Assembly: GCA_024701455.1 (NCBI GenBank)
Contig: JABXYP010000001.1
Coordinates: 1,988,001-2,052,000, forward strand
Direction: 5' to 3'
DNA from: Bacillus sp. A301a_S52
Lineage (GTDB): Bacteria > Bacillota > Bacilli > Bacillales > Salisediminibacteriaceae
DNA: 64,000 nucleotides
Positions 1 through 9,468 of the stretch are shown here, one piece after another (the first letter of the stretch is position 1; every line of letters begins with the position of its first letter). The notes beneath the pieces are model-generated. The model saw only the letters and a list, made by a program, of their open reading frames with translations, did not search any database and had not been told where the DNA came from. A program made the translations under genes and the position numbers.

Positions 1-339
1 GTATATTCGAGAGTATATAAAATACTTAGAATATACCATAGTTAGCAGAAGAAGAGAATGCCCGGTTAAAGTCGGATTTGATTACCACATGACCTAAACC
101 ATTAAATCCAATAAGGAGTCTTATCAATAATCGAGTCTTTAGCGAAAGTAAATAAGCGGAAATTTTTCGGTTAGACACAGGAAAGAGCTCATTTTTGGGA
201 GTACAGGGGGAATTTTTCCTTTTGTGCAAATCAAAACGACCCATTTCTAAGGTTTTCCATGTTGTTACCGGAATTTCTTCGTCTATTATCTAATCAGCTT
301 TTTAAAACCTGATCCTCAATTGATAAGAATCGATTCTAA
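1..339. other. Gene-free left edge
   Basis: I see no convincing gene here. A 72-codon minus-strand reading frame (positions 26-244) has no recognisable domain and no Shine-Dalgarno signal. The stretch leads into the decayed gene that follows and may itself be gene debris. Confidence 0.4.
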
Positions 340-577
340 CGATCTCAGAGGCGGAATCAGCGTCTTTTTATTGACTGGCTGAGAAAGCGAACTCTACTTA
401 TGTTTACGGATGATGGTACAATTATTATCGGTTTTAGTGTATCTAAAAAGCATGTGACGATAACTCATGTAGAGGATAATATTGTGAAGGCTTAATATGA
501 CTACACAAAGAAGTGATTATTACTTGAGAAGAAGAATTAGGGACACGGCAAACTGTTCTACTTTTTGGAGAAAATAA
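340..577 (+). pseudogene. Decayed iron chaperone Fra/YdhG-like (DUF1801)
   Basis: Translation from the ATG at 400 gives MFTDDGTIIIGFSVSKKH, the signature of the frataxin-like DUF1801 iron chaperones such as B. subtilis YdhG/Fra. The frame then hits TAA at 493, continues with the family motif YDYTK, hits another stop, and after a frame change ends in DTANCSTFWRK (542-574), which matches the family C-terminus. The N-terminal half (QRLFIDWLRK, 358-387) runs straight into MFTDDG, so the sequence between is shortened by deletion. Two stops, a frameshift and a deletion make this a dead gene. The family recognition is from memory of motifs; the disruptions are read directly. Confidence 0.7.
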
Positions 578-649
578 AGTCGATAGCAACTTAATAAACA
601 ACTCGATTGTTTTCAAACTAAAAAACATAAGGAAGGAAAGGATATATCA

Positions 650-1000
650 ATGACTAAACACCAGATTTATACAATGAGTGTCGCAAAAGTCTATCCTCAT
701 TATGTTACAAAGGCGGAAAAAAAAGGACGAACAAAACAAGAAGTGGATAAAATTATCCGCTGGTTGACAGGGTTTAGCCAGGAAGAGTTAGATGCCCAAC
801 TGGAAAAACAGACAGACTTTGAGACCTTTTTTGCGGAAGCTCCCCAGCTGAATCCTTCGCGGACTTTGATCAAAGGAGTGATCTGCGGTGTCCGCGTGGA
901 AGATATCGAAGAACCTACTATGCAGGAAATTCGCTATTTGGATAAACTGATCGATGAGTTAGCAAAAGGAAAAGCGATGGAAAAGATTTTGCGGACATAA
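650..1000 (+). CDS. DUF2200 family protein
   Basis: This 116-residue protein starts at ATG 650 behind a good ribosome binding site (AAGGAAAGGA). It matches the small DUF2200 family: [19 protein letters not shown] at the N-terminus, a central segment [11 protein letters not shown], and the conserved block [16 protein letters not shown] followed by a charged C-terminal helix. There is no signal peptide or membrane segment, so it should be cytosolic. The function of the family is unknown. It is a single gene between a pseudogene and a 320-base gene-free stretch, so its context says little about its role. Confidence 0.8.
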   Translation: MTKHQIYTMSVAKVYPHYVTKAEKKGRTKQEVDKIIRWLTGFSQEELDAQLEKQTDFETFFAEAPQLNPSRTLIKGVICGVRVEDIEEPTMQEIRYLDKLIDELAKGKAMEKILRT

Positions 1001-1322
1001 TTTAAGAAGAGATTTAAGTTGGAAATATAAAAATCGGTCTTTTGTGTTACAGCAACAATAATACTTTATAAACCGGCCTCGATAGTTCAGCAAAAGAAAT
1101 TTCACAAACTACAACTTGGCTTATTCATAATAAATATCTTTTACTTATTTTCTCTTTATTACCACTTGGCGAAATCAAGAGGACAAAAATCTAATTGCTC
1201 TCGTTAAAAGATAAATTGACAATAACTTATACCTCTAAATAAATAGAAGGGGGAAAAGCTAATCGTGAGGAGTTAAAAAAGACTTCCTCAGTAAAAAGAC
1301 AGAGCATGTAAGGGGAGAAAAA
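1001..1322. promoter_or_regulatory. Gene-free leader with possible sigma-A promoter
   Basis: This 322-base stretch holds no gene. A possible sigma-A promoter lies near its end: TTGACA at about 1217, then 17 bases, then ATAAAT. A small inverted repeat around GAGGAGTT and GACTTCCTC (1267-1290) follows, and then the ribosome binding site AGGGGAG of the next gene. The -10 element is weak. Confidence 0.35.
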
Positions 1323-1979
1323 ATGGAGGGTTATGCTCGTTTGAAAAGTAAGCTTGAAGAACAAAAAAAAATTTTAAGTGAGCGGTTAAAGACGTCTGAT
1401 GATTATGGACTTTCCCGTGGATTTGCGTCAAGTATTTCGTCAGGTGAATTATCACAGTATGATAATCATCCAGCAGATAGCGCCACAGAGCTTTATGAAA
1501 GGGAAAAAGACATTGCACTTCATGAACAGGTCGTTCTTGAATTAAATGCCATTGATCATGCTTTAAGTAAATTTGTAAATGGGACTTATGGTATTTGTGA
1601 AGTCACCGGTCAAAAAATTCCTTATGAACGTTTAGAAGCAAAACCAACAGCGAGAACGATTATCCAACATGCGGATAATAATCATCATTTTTCTCGACCA
1701 GCCGAAGAAGATGTGCTGGAGGGTTTTAAAAAGTTTAATTTTGATAAAGCAGAAGATGAAACACAATTTGATGCTGAAGATGCTTGGCAAGCTGTAGCAC
1801 GTTTTAATGAACTCTCTATGGTATTTGAGGATTCATCACTTGATGAAAATAGTGAACTTATTGGCTATGTAGAAGAGATTGAAGGTTTTTTATCGACTGG
1901 TATTGAAGGTTATAAAGGTGAAGAAAGTGTTGATTTTCAGCGGAATAGTCATTATGATCATTATCTTAACGATAGATAA
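1323..1979 (+). CDS. TraR/DksA-type protein, YteA-like
   Basis: This 218-residue acidic protein begins at ATG 1323 after AGGGGAG. The N-terminal coiled coil (residues about 1-45) is followed by a conserved NHPADSATELYEREKD segment (about 48-63). Next comes the DksA/TraR-like block FVNGTYGICEVTGQKIPYER (about 85-104). Only one Cys of the usual four-Cys zinc finger remains (GICEVTGQKIP), as is typical of the YteA/YocK branch in Bacillus. These proteins are found in sporulation and stress regulons, and a role in RNA polymerase binding is inferred from the fold. The C-terminal half (from about 130) is acidic and family-specific. The gene appears monocistronic. Confidence 0.75.
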   Translation: MEGYARLKSKLEEQKKILSERLKTSDDYGLSRGFASSISSGELSQYDNHPADSATELYEREKDIALHEQVVLELNAIDHALSKFVNGTYGICEVTGQKIPYERLEAKPTARTIIQHADNNHHFSRPAEEDVLEGFKKFNFDKAEDETQFDAEDAWQAVARFNELSMVFEDSSLDENSELIGYVEEIEGFLSTGIEGYKGEESVDFQRNSHYDHYLNDR

Positions 1980-1984
1980 CTTTT

Positions 1985-2019
1985 CCCCCCTAAGTAGCCA
2001 CAGCTATTTTGGGGGGAAT
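1985..2019. repeat. C6/G6 inverted repeat
   Basis: A run of six C and a run of six G flank a spacer of about 20 bases just downstream of the YteA-like gene and between two convergent genes. This could form a strong stem, but neither strand has a following U-tract. It is therefore not a classical intrinsic terminator, although it may act as one for both genes. Confidence 0.45.
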
Positions 2020-2060
2020 GCGCTGTGAACAAAGTGAGAGAACTGAACCTGAAGTTACAT

Positions 2061-2315
2061 TTAACTAGGTGTTTTTTTATTTTGAAATCTAGGCGCAACT
2101 TTATTATTTTTACGATCTCTATGCAAAATGAAGCCGCCGATAAGCCAGATGCCCACAGTGAGAGCGATGATACCAACAAAAAATTGGACATATAGTGTCT
2201 GGTAAGGGGAAATTAACTGTCCAAATAATGTATCGCGCATTAACTTTATACCGTAACCCGCTGTTAGTATAGGGATAAGGAGAATAATCAAAGCAATAAA
2301 ACGTTGAAATGTCAT
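2061..2315 (-). CDS. DUF2627 membrane protein, YqzF-like
   Basis: This 84-residue protein has two predicted membrane helices, LIILLIPILTAGYGIKLM (about 9-26) and FFVGIIALTVGIWLIGGFIL (about 45-64), followed by a basic tail. It matches the DUF2627/YqzF family, found next to bkdR in B. subtilis and other Bacillus genomes. Here it lies just upstream of and divergent from bkdR, and that synteny supports the call. Its function is unknown. The start ATG at 2315 follows AAAGGACATC. Confidence 0.75.
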   Translation of the reverse strand: MTFQRFIALIILLIPILTAGYGIKLMRDTLFGQLISPYQTLYVQFFVGIIALTVGIWLIGGFILHRDRKNNKVAPRFQNKKTPS

Positions 2316-2517
2316 AAAATTGATGTCCTTTCTCTTTTCAACTTCATGGTTATTTTAACGCAAAATTGGAAGGAGGTCGAGCTTTAATCTAATAGAAAGC
2401 TTGTTAACAAATGGACCGTAACACTTTTATTATGGCAAAAATCCTGTATAGTGATAGTAGTATGAAAATTATTGCAGACATGTGGACGGTTATGAGTATA
2501 CAGGGAGGAAACGTAAT

Positions 2518-4587
2518 ATGAAGAGAGCACTCGTTATAGGGTCAGAAAAAAACTGTACAGCACTCGTTAAAGTTCTTTCCCAAACCGATCAACTAGAATT
2601 GGTTGGCTTTGTGTGCCATGAAAGGTCAGCGAAGCTTTCAACATATCGCGAGCATCAGATACATGTTTATGATGATTGGAAATCTGCATTAGATAATCTT
2701 TCTCTTAACGTTATTGTTGAGATGACTGGAAGTACTCACGTATATAAAGACATTCTTGCATTTGTTAAAAAACGAGATATTACCGTTATACCTCATTCAA
2801 TAGCGTATATTTTACTTCATTTATTAGAGGAAAAAGAAGGCCTAATCAGTGATATTAGTGACCATCATGAAAAAATGAAAAATATCGTTGAGGCGACTCA
2901 TGATGGGATGATTGCCATTGATAAAAGTGAGAAAATTACGCTTATAAATCGTCGAGCTGAGCAAATTGCCTCAATTTCAGCCACAAACGCTATAGGGAAA
3001 AAAATTAATAGTGTACTCCCTTCGAGTCAACTCCCGCGCGTATTACAAACAAAGAAAGTAGAAAGAAATAAAAAACAGCTTATTTCCGAAGATAAGACAA
3101 TTGTTACCACACGTGTTCCAATGATGAAAAACGAAGAATTAATCGGAGCACTTGGGGTCTTTAAAGATGTTACAGAAATCGTAAAAATGGCGGAGGAAGT
3201 GACAAATTTAAAAAGCATCCAAACAATGTTAGAAGCGATTATTAATTCGTCAAATGATGCCATTTCAGTCGTTGATGAAAAAGGTATTGGCATGTTAATT
3301 AATCCAGCATACACACGACTAACAGGTCTCAGTAAAGATAAAGTTCTTGGTCAACCAGCAACGGCAGATATTTCTGAAGGTGAAAGCATGCACCTAAAAG
3401 TACTAAAAACGAAAGCTCCTGTACGAGGTGTACGTATGAAGGTAGGACCTGCAAAAAGGGATGTTATTGTGAATGTAGCACCAGTCATAGTCGATGATCA
3501 CTTAAAAGGGAGCGTTGCTGTCATCCATGACAGATCCGAAATTGTGACATTGTCAACGCAATTAGAACAAGCGAAACAAATGATTCGAACACTTGAAGCT
3601 AAATATTGTTTTAAAGATATTATTGGTCATTCAATTGGTCTACAAACTGCTATTGCACAGGCGAAAGTGGCAGCGGCTACTCCCGTTACCATTTTATTAA
3701 GGGGAGAATCAGGCACAGGAAAAGAATTGTTTGCTCATGCTATACATAATGAGAGTGACCGCAAGTACAATAAGTTCATCCGTGTGAATTGTGCAGCTAT
3801 ATCAGAAACATTGCTGGAAAGCGAATTGTTTGGCTATGAAGATGGGGCCTTTTCAGGTGCAAAGCGCGGTGGGAAAAAAGGATTTTTTGAAGAAGCCCAT
3901 AAAGGCAGTATCTTTTTGGATGAAATAGGAGAATTATCATCTCCTATGCAAGCGAAACTGTTAAGGGTACTGCAAGAACGAGAAATTGTCAGAGTAGGGG
4001 GCACAAAACCTATATCGGTAGATGTACGTGTTATAGCAGCAACTAATGATGAGATGGAAGAAAAGATAGCGACTAATCAATTTCGAGCTGACTTGTATTA
4101 TCGGCTAAATCGTATGCCAATTTTTATTCCACCTTTGCGTGAAAGGCGGGACGATTTTCAGGAACTTGCCAATCACATATTTACAAAATTAAATAAAGAT
4201 TACGGACGAAATGTCGCGACGATGTCGGCTGAAGTTTTAGAAGCATTACAACGCTATAAGTGGCCCGGAAATGTGAGAGAGTTAGAGAACATTTTAGGAA
4301 TGGCTATGATTTATATGCATTATACAGATAATGAGATGCAGCTACATCATCTCCCTTCCTTCCCACATACACCAGACCATAATGTTGAGAAGCATCCTGA
4401 TTTCCAACTAGAGCAGTGTTTGAATGCAAACATGTCGTTACAGGAAATAGTGGACAATCAAGAAAAAAAAGTTTTAAAAAAAGTTTTGGCTAACAATAAT
4501 GGTAATAAGACTCAGACAGCTAAGGTGTTGAATATTTCCATTAGAAATTTATATTACAAATTAAAAAAACATCATCTGATAGATTAA
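2518..4587 (+). CDS. bkdR: Sigma-54-dependent activator BkdR
   Basis: This 689-residue enhancer-binding protein activates the sigma-54 promoter of the downstream branched-chain keto acid operon. It has an N-terminal sensory domain (about 1-110) and two PAS domains (about 120-230 and 235-345). The AAA+ domain carries Walker A GESGTGKE (about 396) and the sigma-54 contact loop GAFSGA (443-448, the variant of GAFTGA). A Fis-type helix-turn-helix lies at the C-terminus ([21 protein letters not shown]). I chose ATG 2518 because GGGAGGAA sits 8 bases upstream; an in-frame ATG at 2482 lacks such a site. The ligand may be a branched-chain amino or keto acid, but that is inference from the pathway. 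Confidence 0.93.
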   Translation: MKRALVIGSEKNCTALVKVLSQTDQLELVGFVCHERSAKLSTYREHQIHVYDDWKSALDNLSLNVIVEMTGSTHVYKDILAFVKKRDITVIPHSIAYILLHLLEEKEGLISDISDHHEKMKNIVEATHDGMIAIDKSEKITLINRRAEQIASISATNAIGKKINSVLPSSQLPRVLQTKKVERNKKQLISEDKTIVTTRVPMMKNEELIGALGVFKDVTEIVKMAEEVTNLKSIQTMLEAIINSSNDAISVVDEKGIGMLINPAYTRLTGLSKDKVLGQPATADISEGESMHLKVLKTKAPVRGVRMKVGPAKRDVIVNVAPVIVDDHLKGSVAVIHDRSEIVTLSTQLEQAKQMIRTLEAKYCFKDIIGHSIGLQTAIAQAKVAAATPVTILLRGESGTGKELFAHAIHNESDRKYNKFIRVNCAAISETLLESELFGYEDGAFSGAKRGGKKGFFEEAHKGSIFLDEIGELSSPMQAKLLRVLQEREIVRVGGTKPISVDVRVIAATNDEMEEKIATNQFRADLYYRLNRMPIFIPPLRERRDDFQELANHIFTKLNKDYGRNVATMSAEVLEALQRYKWPGNVRELENILGMAMIYMHYTDNEMQLHHLPSFPHTPDHNVEKHPDFQLEQCLNANMSLQEIVDNQEKKVLKKVLANNNGNKTQTAKVLNISIRNLYYKLKKHHLID

Positions 4588-4605
4588 TGAATGTTGCATG
4601 CATTT

Positions 4606-4624
4606 TTTTGCGTAGTATGCAAAA
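4606..4624 (+). promoter_or_regulatory. Candidate BkdR upstream activating sequence
   Basis: The inverted repeat TTTTGC-N7-GCAAAA lies about 65 bases upstream of the -24 element. It is flanked by the similar motifs TTGCATGCA (4594-4602) and ATTGCGTATG. Position and symmetry fit the enhancer of a Fis-type activator. The assignment to BkdR is inference. Confidence 0.55.
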
Positions 4625-4686
4625 TATTGCGTATGATAGTGGGAGCATCTTTGAGGGTTTAGCGTGCCATTAACACGATATTTAAC

Positions 4687-4703
4687 TTGGCATCGTTTTT
4701 GCA
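4687..4703 (+). promoter_or_regulatory. Sigma-54 (SigL) -24/-12 promoter of the bkd operon
   Basis: TTGGCATCGTTTTTGCA matches the sigma-54 consensus. GG at 4689-4690 and GC at 4701-4702 are exactly 12 bases apart. It lies between bkdR, which encodes a sigma-54 activator, and ptb, as in B. subtilis. Confidence 0.9.
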
Positions 4704-4772
4704 ACATTAATGTCATAGCTAAGTAGTTCGAGATATCAATTAGCGATCGGCATATTTGAAAGGTGGCACATC

Positions 4773-5687
4773 ATGGATTTAGAAGCATTATTTCAAAAAG
4801 TAAAAAAGCAGCCAACAGAAACTGTTGCTGTGGCCCATGCAGTAGATCACTCTGTTTTTTTAACAGCAGAAAGAGCGATTGAAAAAAACATGGCATCGTT
4901 TATTTTTACAGGACCGCGTAAGGAGATGGAAGAAGCAACAAGCAAGGCAGGTTTTTCCTTTCATAGTGATTCACGGGTTCAGTGGATATATACAGTCGAT
5001 GAAAAAGATTCGGCTAATAAGGCGATAGAATTGATCAACGATAATCATGCTAGCGTTCTTATGAAAGGTATGCTACCAACGGCGGTGTTACTGAAGGCCG
5101 TTTTAAAAAAAGAAGGAGGACTAAGGACGGGGAATATTCTCTCACATGTTGCAGGGTTTTCCCTTCCTCATCGTAATAACTTATTATTTCTTACAGACTC
5201 TGCTATGAACATATCACCTGATTTAGCGGATAAGACAGCTATTTTACAAAATGCTGTTGCCGCTGTTAAGGGTATGGGAGTAAGTGACCCGAAAGTTGCG
5301 ATACTGGCAGCTGTGGAAACAGTTAATACAAATATGCCTGCCACATTGGATGCGGCAGCGTTAGTACAAATGTCTAAAAGAGGCCAGATAAACGATTGCG
5401 TCATTGATGGTCCACTTGGGTTTGATAGTGCTGTATCCATAGAGGCAGCTGAACAAAAAAATATTCAGTCATCTGTTGCAGGGAAAGCAGACATATTACT
5501 TGTACCATCCATTGAGTCAGGAAACATATTATATAAATCTCTCACCTATTTTGGTGGTGCTACTGTAGGTGGCATATTAGTAGGTGCTAGGGTAGCCGTT
5601 GTCGTATCTTCACGGTCAGATTCTGTTGAGAGTAAGTTATTCTCGTTGGCAATGGCTTTAAGTACTAACACGACAAAAGATAAATAA
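4773..5687 (+). CDS. ptb: Phosphate butyryltransferase
   Basis: This 304-residue enzyme converts butyryl- or branched-chain acyl-CoA plus phosphate to the acyl phosphate and CoA. It is the first gene of the operon and acts with the kinase Buk to conserve energy from branched-chain acyl-CoAs. It belongs to the phosphate acetyl/butyryltransferase family: MLMKGMLPTAVLLKAVL-type segment near residue 90, the central ILSHVAGFSLP block, and the C-terminal glycine-rich YFGGATVGGILVGARVAVV. The ATG at 4773 follows AAAGGTGG. The gene lies 70 bases downstream of the sigma-54 promoter and 19 bases ahead of bcd. Confidence 0.92.
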   Translation: MDLEALFQKVKKQPTETVAVAHAVDHSVFLTAERAIEKNMASFIFTGPRKEMEEATSKAGFSFHSDSRVQWIYTVDEKDSANKAIELINDNHASVLMKGMLPTAVLLKAVLKKEGGLRTGNILSHVAGFSLPHRNNLLFLTDSAMNISPDLADKTAILQNAVAAVKGMGVSDPKVAILAAVETVNTNMPATLDAAALVQMSKRGQINDCVIDGPLGFDSAVSIEAAEQKNIQSSVAGKADILLVPSIESGNILYKSLTYFGGATVGGILVGARVAVVVSSRSDSVESKLFSLAMALSTNTTKDK

Positions 5688-5706
5688 ACCGTAGGGGGAC
5701 TAATAA

Positions 5707-6807
5707 ATGGAATTATTTAAATATATGGAGACGTATGATTACGAACAAACAGTTGTGTGTCAAGATAAGGAGTCTGGTTTAAAAGCGATTATTGCTATAC
5801 ATGACACCACTTTAGGTCCTGCATTAGGTGGTACACGGATGTGGACCTATCAATCAGAAGAAGAGGCGTTTGAAGATGCATTGAGGCTTGCTAAAGGTAT
5901 GACATATAAAAATGCGGCAGCTGGTTTGAATCTTGGAGGCGGTAAAACCGTTATTATTGGTGACCCCCGTAAAGATAAAAATGAAGCAATGTTCAGAGCT
6001 TTCGGTCGTTTCATTCAAGGATTAAATGGCCGTTATATTACGGCTGAAGACGTGGGGACCACTGTGGAAGACATGGATTTAGTCTATTCAGAAACGGATT
6101 ATGTGACAGGTATTTCACCTGCATTCGGTTCATCAGGAAATCCATCTCCAGTGACTGCCTATGGCGTTTATGTAGGTATGAAAGCTGCAGCCAAGGAAGC
6201 ATTTGGCGACGACTCTCTTGAAGGGAAAAACATTGCGGTCCAAGGAGTTGGTAATGTAGCTTTCAGTCTGTGCAGGTATTTGCATGAAGAAGGTGCTCGT
6301 TTAATCGTAACAGATATTAATAAAGAAGCAGTTAAACAAGCAGTAGAAGCATTTGGCGCCAAAGCAGTGGACATAAATGATATATACAGTGTCGAGTGTG
6401 ATATTTACTCTCCGTGTGCGTTAGGTGCTACAATTAATGACGAGACAATTCCACAATTAAAAGCGAAAATAATAGCAGGAGCAGCCAATAACCAGTTGAA
6501 AGAAACCCGGCATGGGGATATTATTCAAGAGAAGGGGATTGTTTACGCACCTGATTATGTTATCAACTCTGGGGGCGTTATTAATGTCGCTGATGAGTTA
6601 GTCGGCTATAATCGCGAGCGAGCTATGAAAAAAGTTGAAACCATTTACGATAGCATTACAAAGATTTTTGACATTGCCAAGCGTGATGGTATTCCTTCCT
6701 ATGAAGCAGCAAATCGAATGGCTGAAGAAAGAATTGAGACTATGAAAAAATCTCGTCGTCAATTTTTACAGAATGGTATGACAATATTAAGTCGTGGAAG
6801 AGGATGA
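5707..6807 (+). CDS. bcd: Branched-chain amino acid (leucine) dehydrogenase
   Basis: This 366-residue NAD-dependent enzyme oxidatively deaminates leucine, valine and isoleucine to 2-keto acids, which feed the dehydrogenase complex encoded downstream. The catalytic lysine region [15 protein letters not shown] (about 78-92), the glycine-rich [10 protein letters not shown] segment (about 38-47) and the Rossmann motif [11 protein letters not shown] (about 180-190) are visible. The length is normal for leucine dehydrogenases. The start ATG 5707 has GTAGGGGG upstream. The gene is co-directional in the bkd operon, with 72 bases to buk. Confidence 0.94.
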   Translation: MELFKYMETYDYEQTVVCQDKESGLKAIIAIHDTTLGPALGGTRMWTYQSEEEAFEDALRLAKGMTYKNAAAGLNLGGGKTVIIGDPRKDKNEAMFRAFGRFIQGLNGRYITAEDVGTTVEDMDLVYSETDYVTGISPAFGSSGNPSPVTAYGVYVGMKAAAKEAFGDDSLEGKNIAVQGVGNVAFSLCRYLHEEGARLIVTDINKEAVKQAVEAFGAKAVDINDIYSVECDIYSPCALGATINDETIPQLKAKIIAGAANNQLKETRHGDIIQEKGIVYAPDYVINSGGVINVADELVGYNRERAMKKVETIYDSITKIFDIAKRDGIPSYEAANRMAEERIETMKKSRRQFLQNGMTILSRGRG

Positions 6808-6879
6808 CACTTAATACTCCTTTTTAAAGGGGCTTACTTTGCACATGCTATTATTTACTAGAGGACAGGAGGGATATGC

Positions 6880-7977
6880 ATGAATCATATTTATCGAATT
6901 TTAGCCATTAATCCCGGATCCACATCAACTAAAATTGCGCTCTATGAAAACGAAAACGAATTGTTTGTTAAAACATTGAGACACGACAAGACAACGTTGA
7001 ATAAATTCCATTCTATAGGAGAACAATATAAGTTTCGAAAAAATGTCATACTTGACCTTCTAATGGACAACGACTATAAGTTATCAGAACTGTCTGCTGT
7101 CGTCGGAAGGGGAGGTTTGCTGCGTCCAATTGAAGGTGGCACCTATCGTGTGAATGACTTAATGCTTGCTGATTTAGAAGCGGGATACGCTGGCCAACAT
7201 GCCTCTAATTTAGGCGGCATTCTAGCATATGACATCGCCCATGAATTAAACATACAAGCCTATATTGTCGACCCGGTAGTGGTAGATGAAATGACAAATA
7301 TCGCTAGAATTTCGGGCTTTGCTGACGTTGAAAGAAAAAGCATTTTTCATGCATTAAATCAAAAAGCAGTTGCAAGAAAGGTGGCATCTGATCTCAATAC
7401 ATCGTATGATAAACTTAATACGATCGTGGTACATATGGGTGGTGGCATTACGGTTGGAGCCCATCAGCAGGGGCGTGTGATCGATGTAAATAATGGTCTA
7501 CACGGTGAAGGGCCCTTTTCCCCTGAACGTGCTGGAACTGTGCAAGCGGGAGATCTTGTGAGAATGTGTTTTTCTGGTAAATATAGTGAAGAGGATATGA
7601 TGAAGAAGATTGTGGGTAATGGAGGATTAGCCGGTCATCTAGGTACAACAGATGCGATTGAAGTTGAGAAACGTATTTCAAATGGTGACAAAAAAGCAAC
7701 ACTGATCTATGATGCCATGGCCTATCAAATAGCAAAATCAATTGGTAGTGCGGCTGTGGTCCTTTCTGGAAAGATCGATGTCATCATTTTAACTGGAGGT
7801 CTTGCTCATGCAAAAGAATTTGTCGAGAAAATCACCTCTCGTGTAAAATGGATAGCAAGGATTGTGACAGAACCAGGTGAAAACGAAATGAAAGCCCTAT
7901 GTGAAGGGGCATTAAGAGTATTAAGAGGAGAAGAACCTGTAAAGGAATATGGTGTTAACACATCTGCTGACAACTAA
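6880..7977 (+). CDS. buk: Butyrate / branched-chain fatty acid kinase
   Basis: This 365-residue acetate/butyrate kinase family enzyme uses the acyl phosphate made by Ptb to generate ATP and a short branched-chain acid. The phosphate-binding loop [15 protein letters not shown] lies at residues 11-25. The motif [17 protein letters not shown] lies at about 183-199, followed by [14 protein letters not shown]. The ATG at 6880 follows AGGAGGG. The gene sits between bcd and lpdV, in the usual order. Confidence 0.93.
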   Translation: MNHIYRILAINPGSTSTKIALYENENELFVKTLRHDKTTLNKFHSIGEQYKFRKNVILDLLMDNDYKLSELSAVVGRGGLLRPIEGGTYRVNDLMLADLEAGYAGQHASNLGGILAYDIAHELNIQAYIVDPVVVDEMTNIARISGFADVERKSIFHALNQKAVARKVASDLNTSYDKLNTIVVHMGGGITVGAHQQGRVIDVNNGLHGEGPFSPERAGTVQAGDLVRMCFSGKYSEEDMMKKIVGNGGLAGHLGTTDAIEVEKRISNGDKKATLIYDAMAYQIAKSIGSAAVVLSGKIDVIILTGGLAHAKEFVEKITSRVKWIARIVTEPGENEMKALCEGALRVLRGEEPVKEYGVNTSADN

Positions 7978-8000
7978 AAATCGAGCGGGAGGGATTTTTT

Positions 8001-9428
8001 ATGGCTAAAGAATATGATCTGGTCATATTAGGAGCTGGTACAGGAGGCTACGTAGCAGCGATTAGAGCGTCGCAACTTGGAATGACCGTTGCAGTCGTGG
8101 AAAAAGAAAAGCTTGGAGGGACATGCTTACACAAAGGGTGTATACCTAGTAAAGCCCTTTTAAGAAGTGCGGAAGTCTTTAAAACCGTTAAAGAGGCGGA
8201 CACGTTTGGAATCTCATTAGATAATCCTGTCCTTGACTTTACGGCTGTACAAAAGCGTAAATCGGTCATCGTTGATCAATTGTATAAAGGTGTCCAGCAT
8301 TTAATGAAGAAAGGAAAAATAGATGTATATGAGGGATTTGGTAGAATTCTTGGCCCCTCTATTTTTTCACCGACTGCTGGTACAGTATCAATTGAAAATA
8401 ATGACGGTTCAGAAAACGAGATGCTGATTCCTAAGTATGTTTTAATTGCTACTGGTAGTAAACCTAAGACATTGCCAGGTGTGCAATTAGATGAAAAGAA
8501 CATCCTTTCTTCAGAAGGGGCTTTACAATTAGAATCGTTACCTGCATCCATAAGTATTATAGGTGGAGGTGTAATCGGAATCGAATGGGCCTCCATGCTA
8601 GTTGACTTTGGTGTGGAAGTAACGGTAATTGAATATGCTTCACGTATTTTACCTCTTGAAGATTTGGACGTTTCAAAAGAGATGCAGCGATCTTTAAAGA
8701 AAAAAGGTGTAAAAATTATAACCGATGCAAAAGTGATTGCTGATCAATTAGACATAACAGAAGATGGTGTCAAGGTTTCTTATGAGCATAAAGGTGAAAT
8801 AAAACATGTGTCATCAGAAAAAACACTCATTTCTATAGGTAGAACTGCTAATGTAACGGATATTGGATTAGAAAATACTGATATCCAGATTAAAAACGAC
8901 GTCATTCATGTTAATGAGCATTATCAAACGAAGGAAGCTCATATATACGCAATCGGGGATGTTATTGGTGGTCTCCAATTAGCACATGTCGCTTCACATG
9001 AAGGGATAGCGGCAGTGGATCATATGGCAGGAAAGGCATCTCATCCAGTGGAAGAGATGCATGTTCCGAAATGTATTTATTCTTCGCCAGAAGCAGCAAG
9101 TGTTGGCTTATCCGAACAGGCAGCAAAAGAGCAAGGGTATTCGGTTAAAATAGGTAAATTTTCGTTTAAAGCAATAGGTAAAGCGCTTGTATACGGTGAT
9201 ACATCAGGATTTGTTAAGTTTGTGTCAGATGCAGAGACAAATGATTTGCTCGGTGTTCATATGATTGGACCGCATGTGACAGATATGATTTCAGAAGCGG
9301 CTCTTGCAAAAGTACTTGATGCGGCTGATTGGGAAGTGGCTAGCACCATTCACCCACATCCTAGCTTATCTGAAGCGATAGGAGAAGCAGCTTTAGCTGT
9401 TGATGGTAAAGAGATTCACGGTGGATAA
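8001..9428 (+). CDS. lpdV: Dihydrolipoamide dehydrogenase (E3) of the BCKDH complex
   Basis: This 475-residue flavoprotein reoxidises the lipoyl groups of BkdB using FAD, a redox disulfide and NAD. The N-terminal FAD motif GAGTGGYVAA, the redox-active pair in GGTCLHKGCIPSKALL (about 39-54), the NAD motif GGGVIGIEWASML, and the C-terminal HPHPSLSEAIGEAAL containing the catalytic His-Glu pair are all present. The ATG 8001 follows GGGAGGG. Its place between buk and bkdAA marks it as the dedicated E3 of this operon, not the pyruvate dehydrogenase E3. Confidence 0.94.
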   Translation: MAKEYDLVILGAGTGGYVAAIRASQLGMTVAVVEKEKLGGTCLHKGCIPSKALLRSAEVFKTVKEADTFGISLDNPVLDFTAVQKRKSVIVDQLYKGVQHLMKKGKIDVYEGFGRILGPSIFSPTAGTVSIENNDGSENEMLIPKYVLIATGSKPKTLPGVQLDEKNILSSEGALQLESLPASISIIGGGVIGIEWASMLVDFGVEVTVIEYASRILPLEDLDVSKEMQRSLKKKGVKIITDAKVIADQLDITEDGVKVSYEHKGEIKHVSSEKTLISIGRTANVTDIGLENTDIQIKNDVIHVNEHYQTKEAHIYAIGDVIGGLQLAHVASHEGIAAVDHMAGKASHPVEEMHVPKCIYSSPEAASVGLSEQAAKEQGYSVKIGKFSFKAIGKALVYGDTSGFVKFVSDAETNDLLGVHMIGPHVTDMISEAALAKVLDAADWEVASTIHPHPSLSEAIGEAALAVDGKEIHGG

Positions 9429-9468
9429 GTTGCTTTTATATATCACGCTATTTTGAGGAGGGAAAACG

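Noticed and set aside
26..244. Minus-strand 72-codon frame
   Set aside because: It has no ribosome binding site or recognisable domain and lies next to a decayed gene.
1985..2019. Intrinsic terminator at the C6/G6 inverted repeat
   Set aside because: Neither strand has a following T-run, so I list it only as an inverted repeat.
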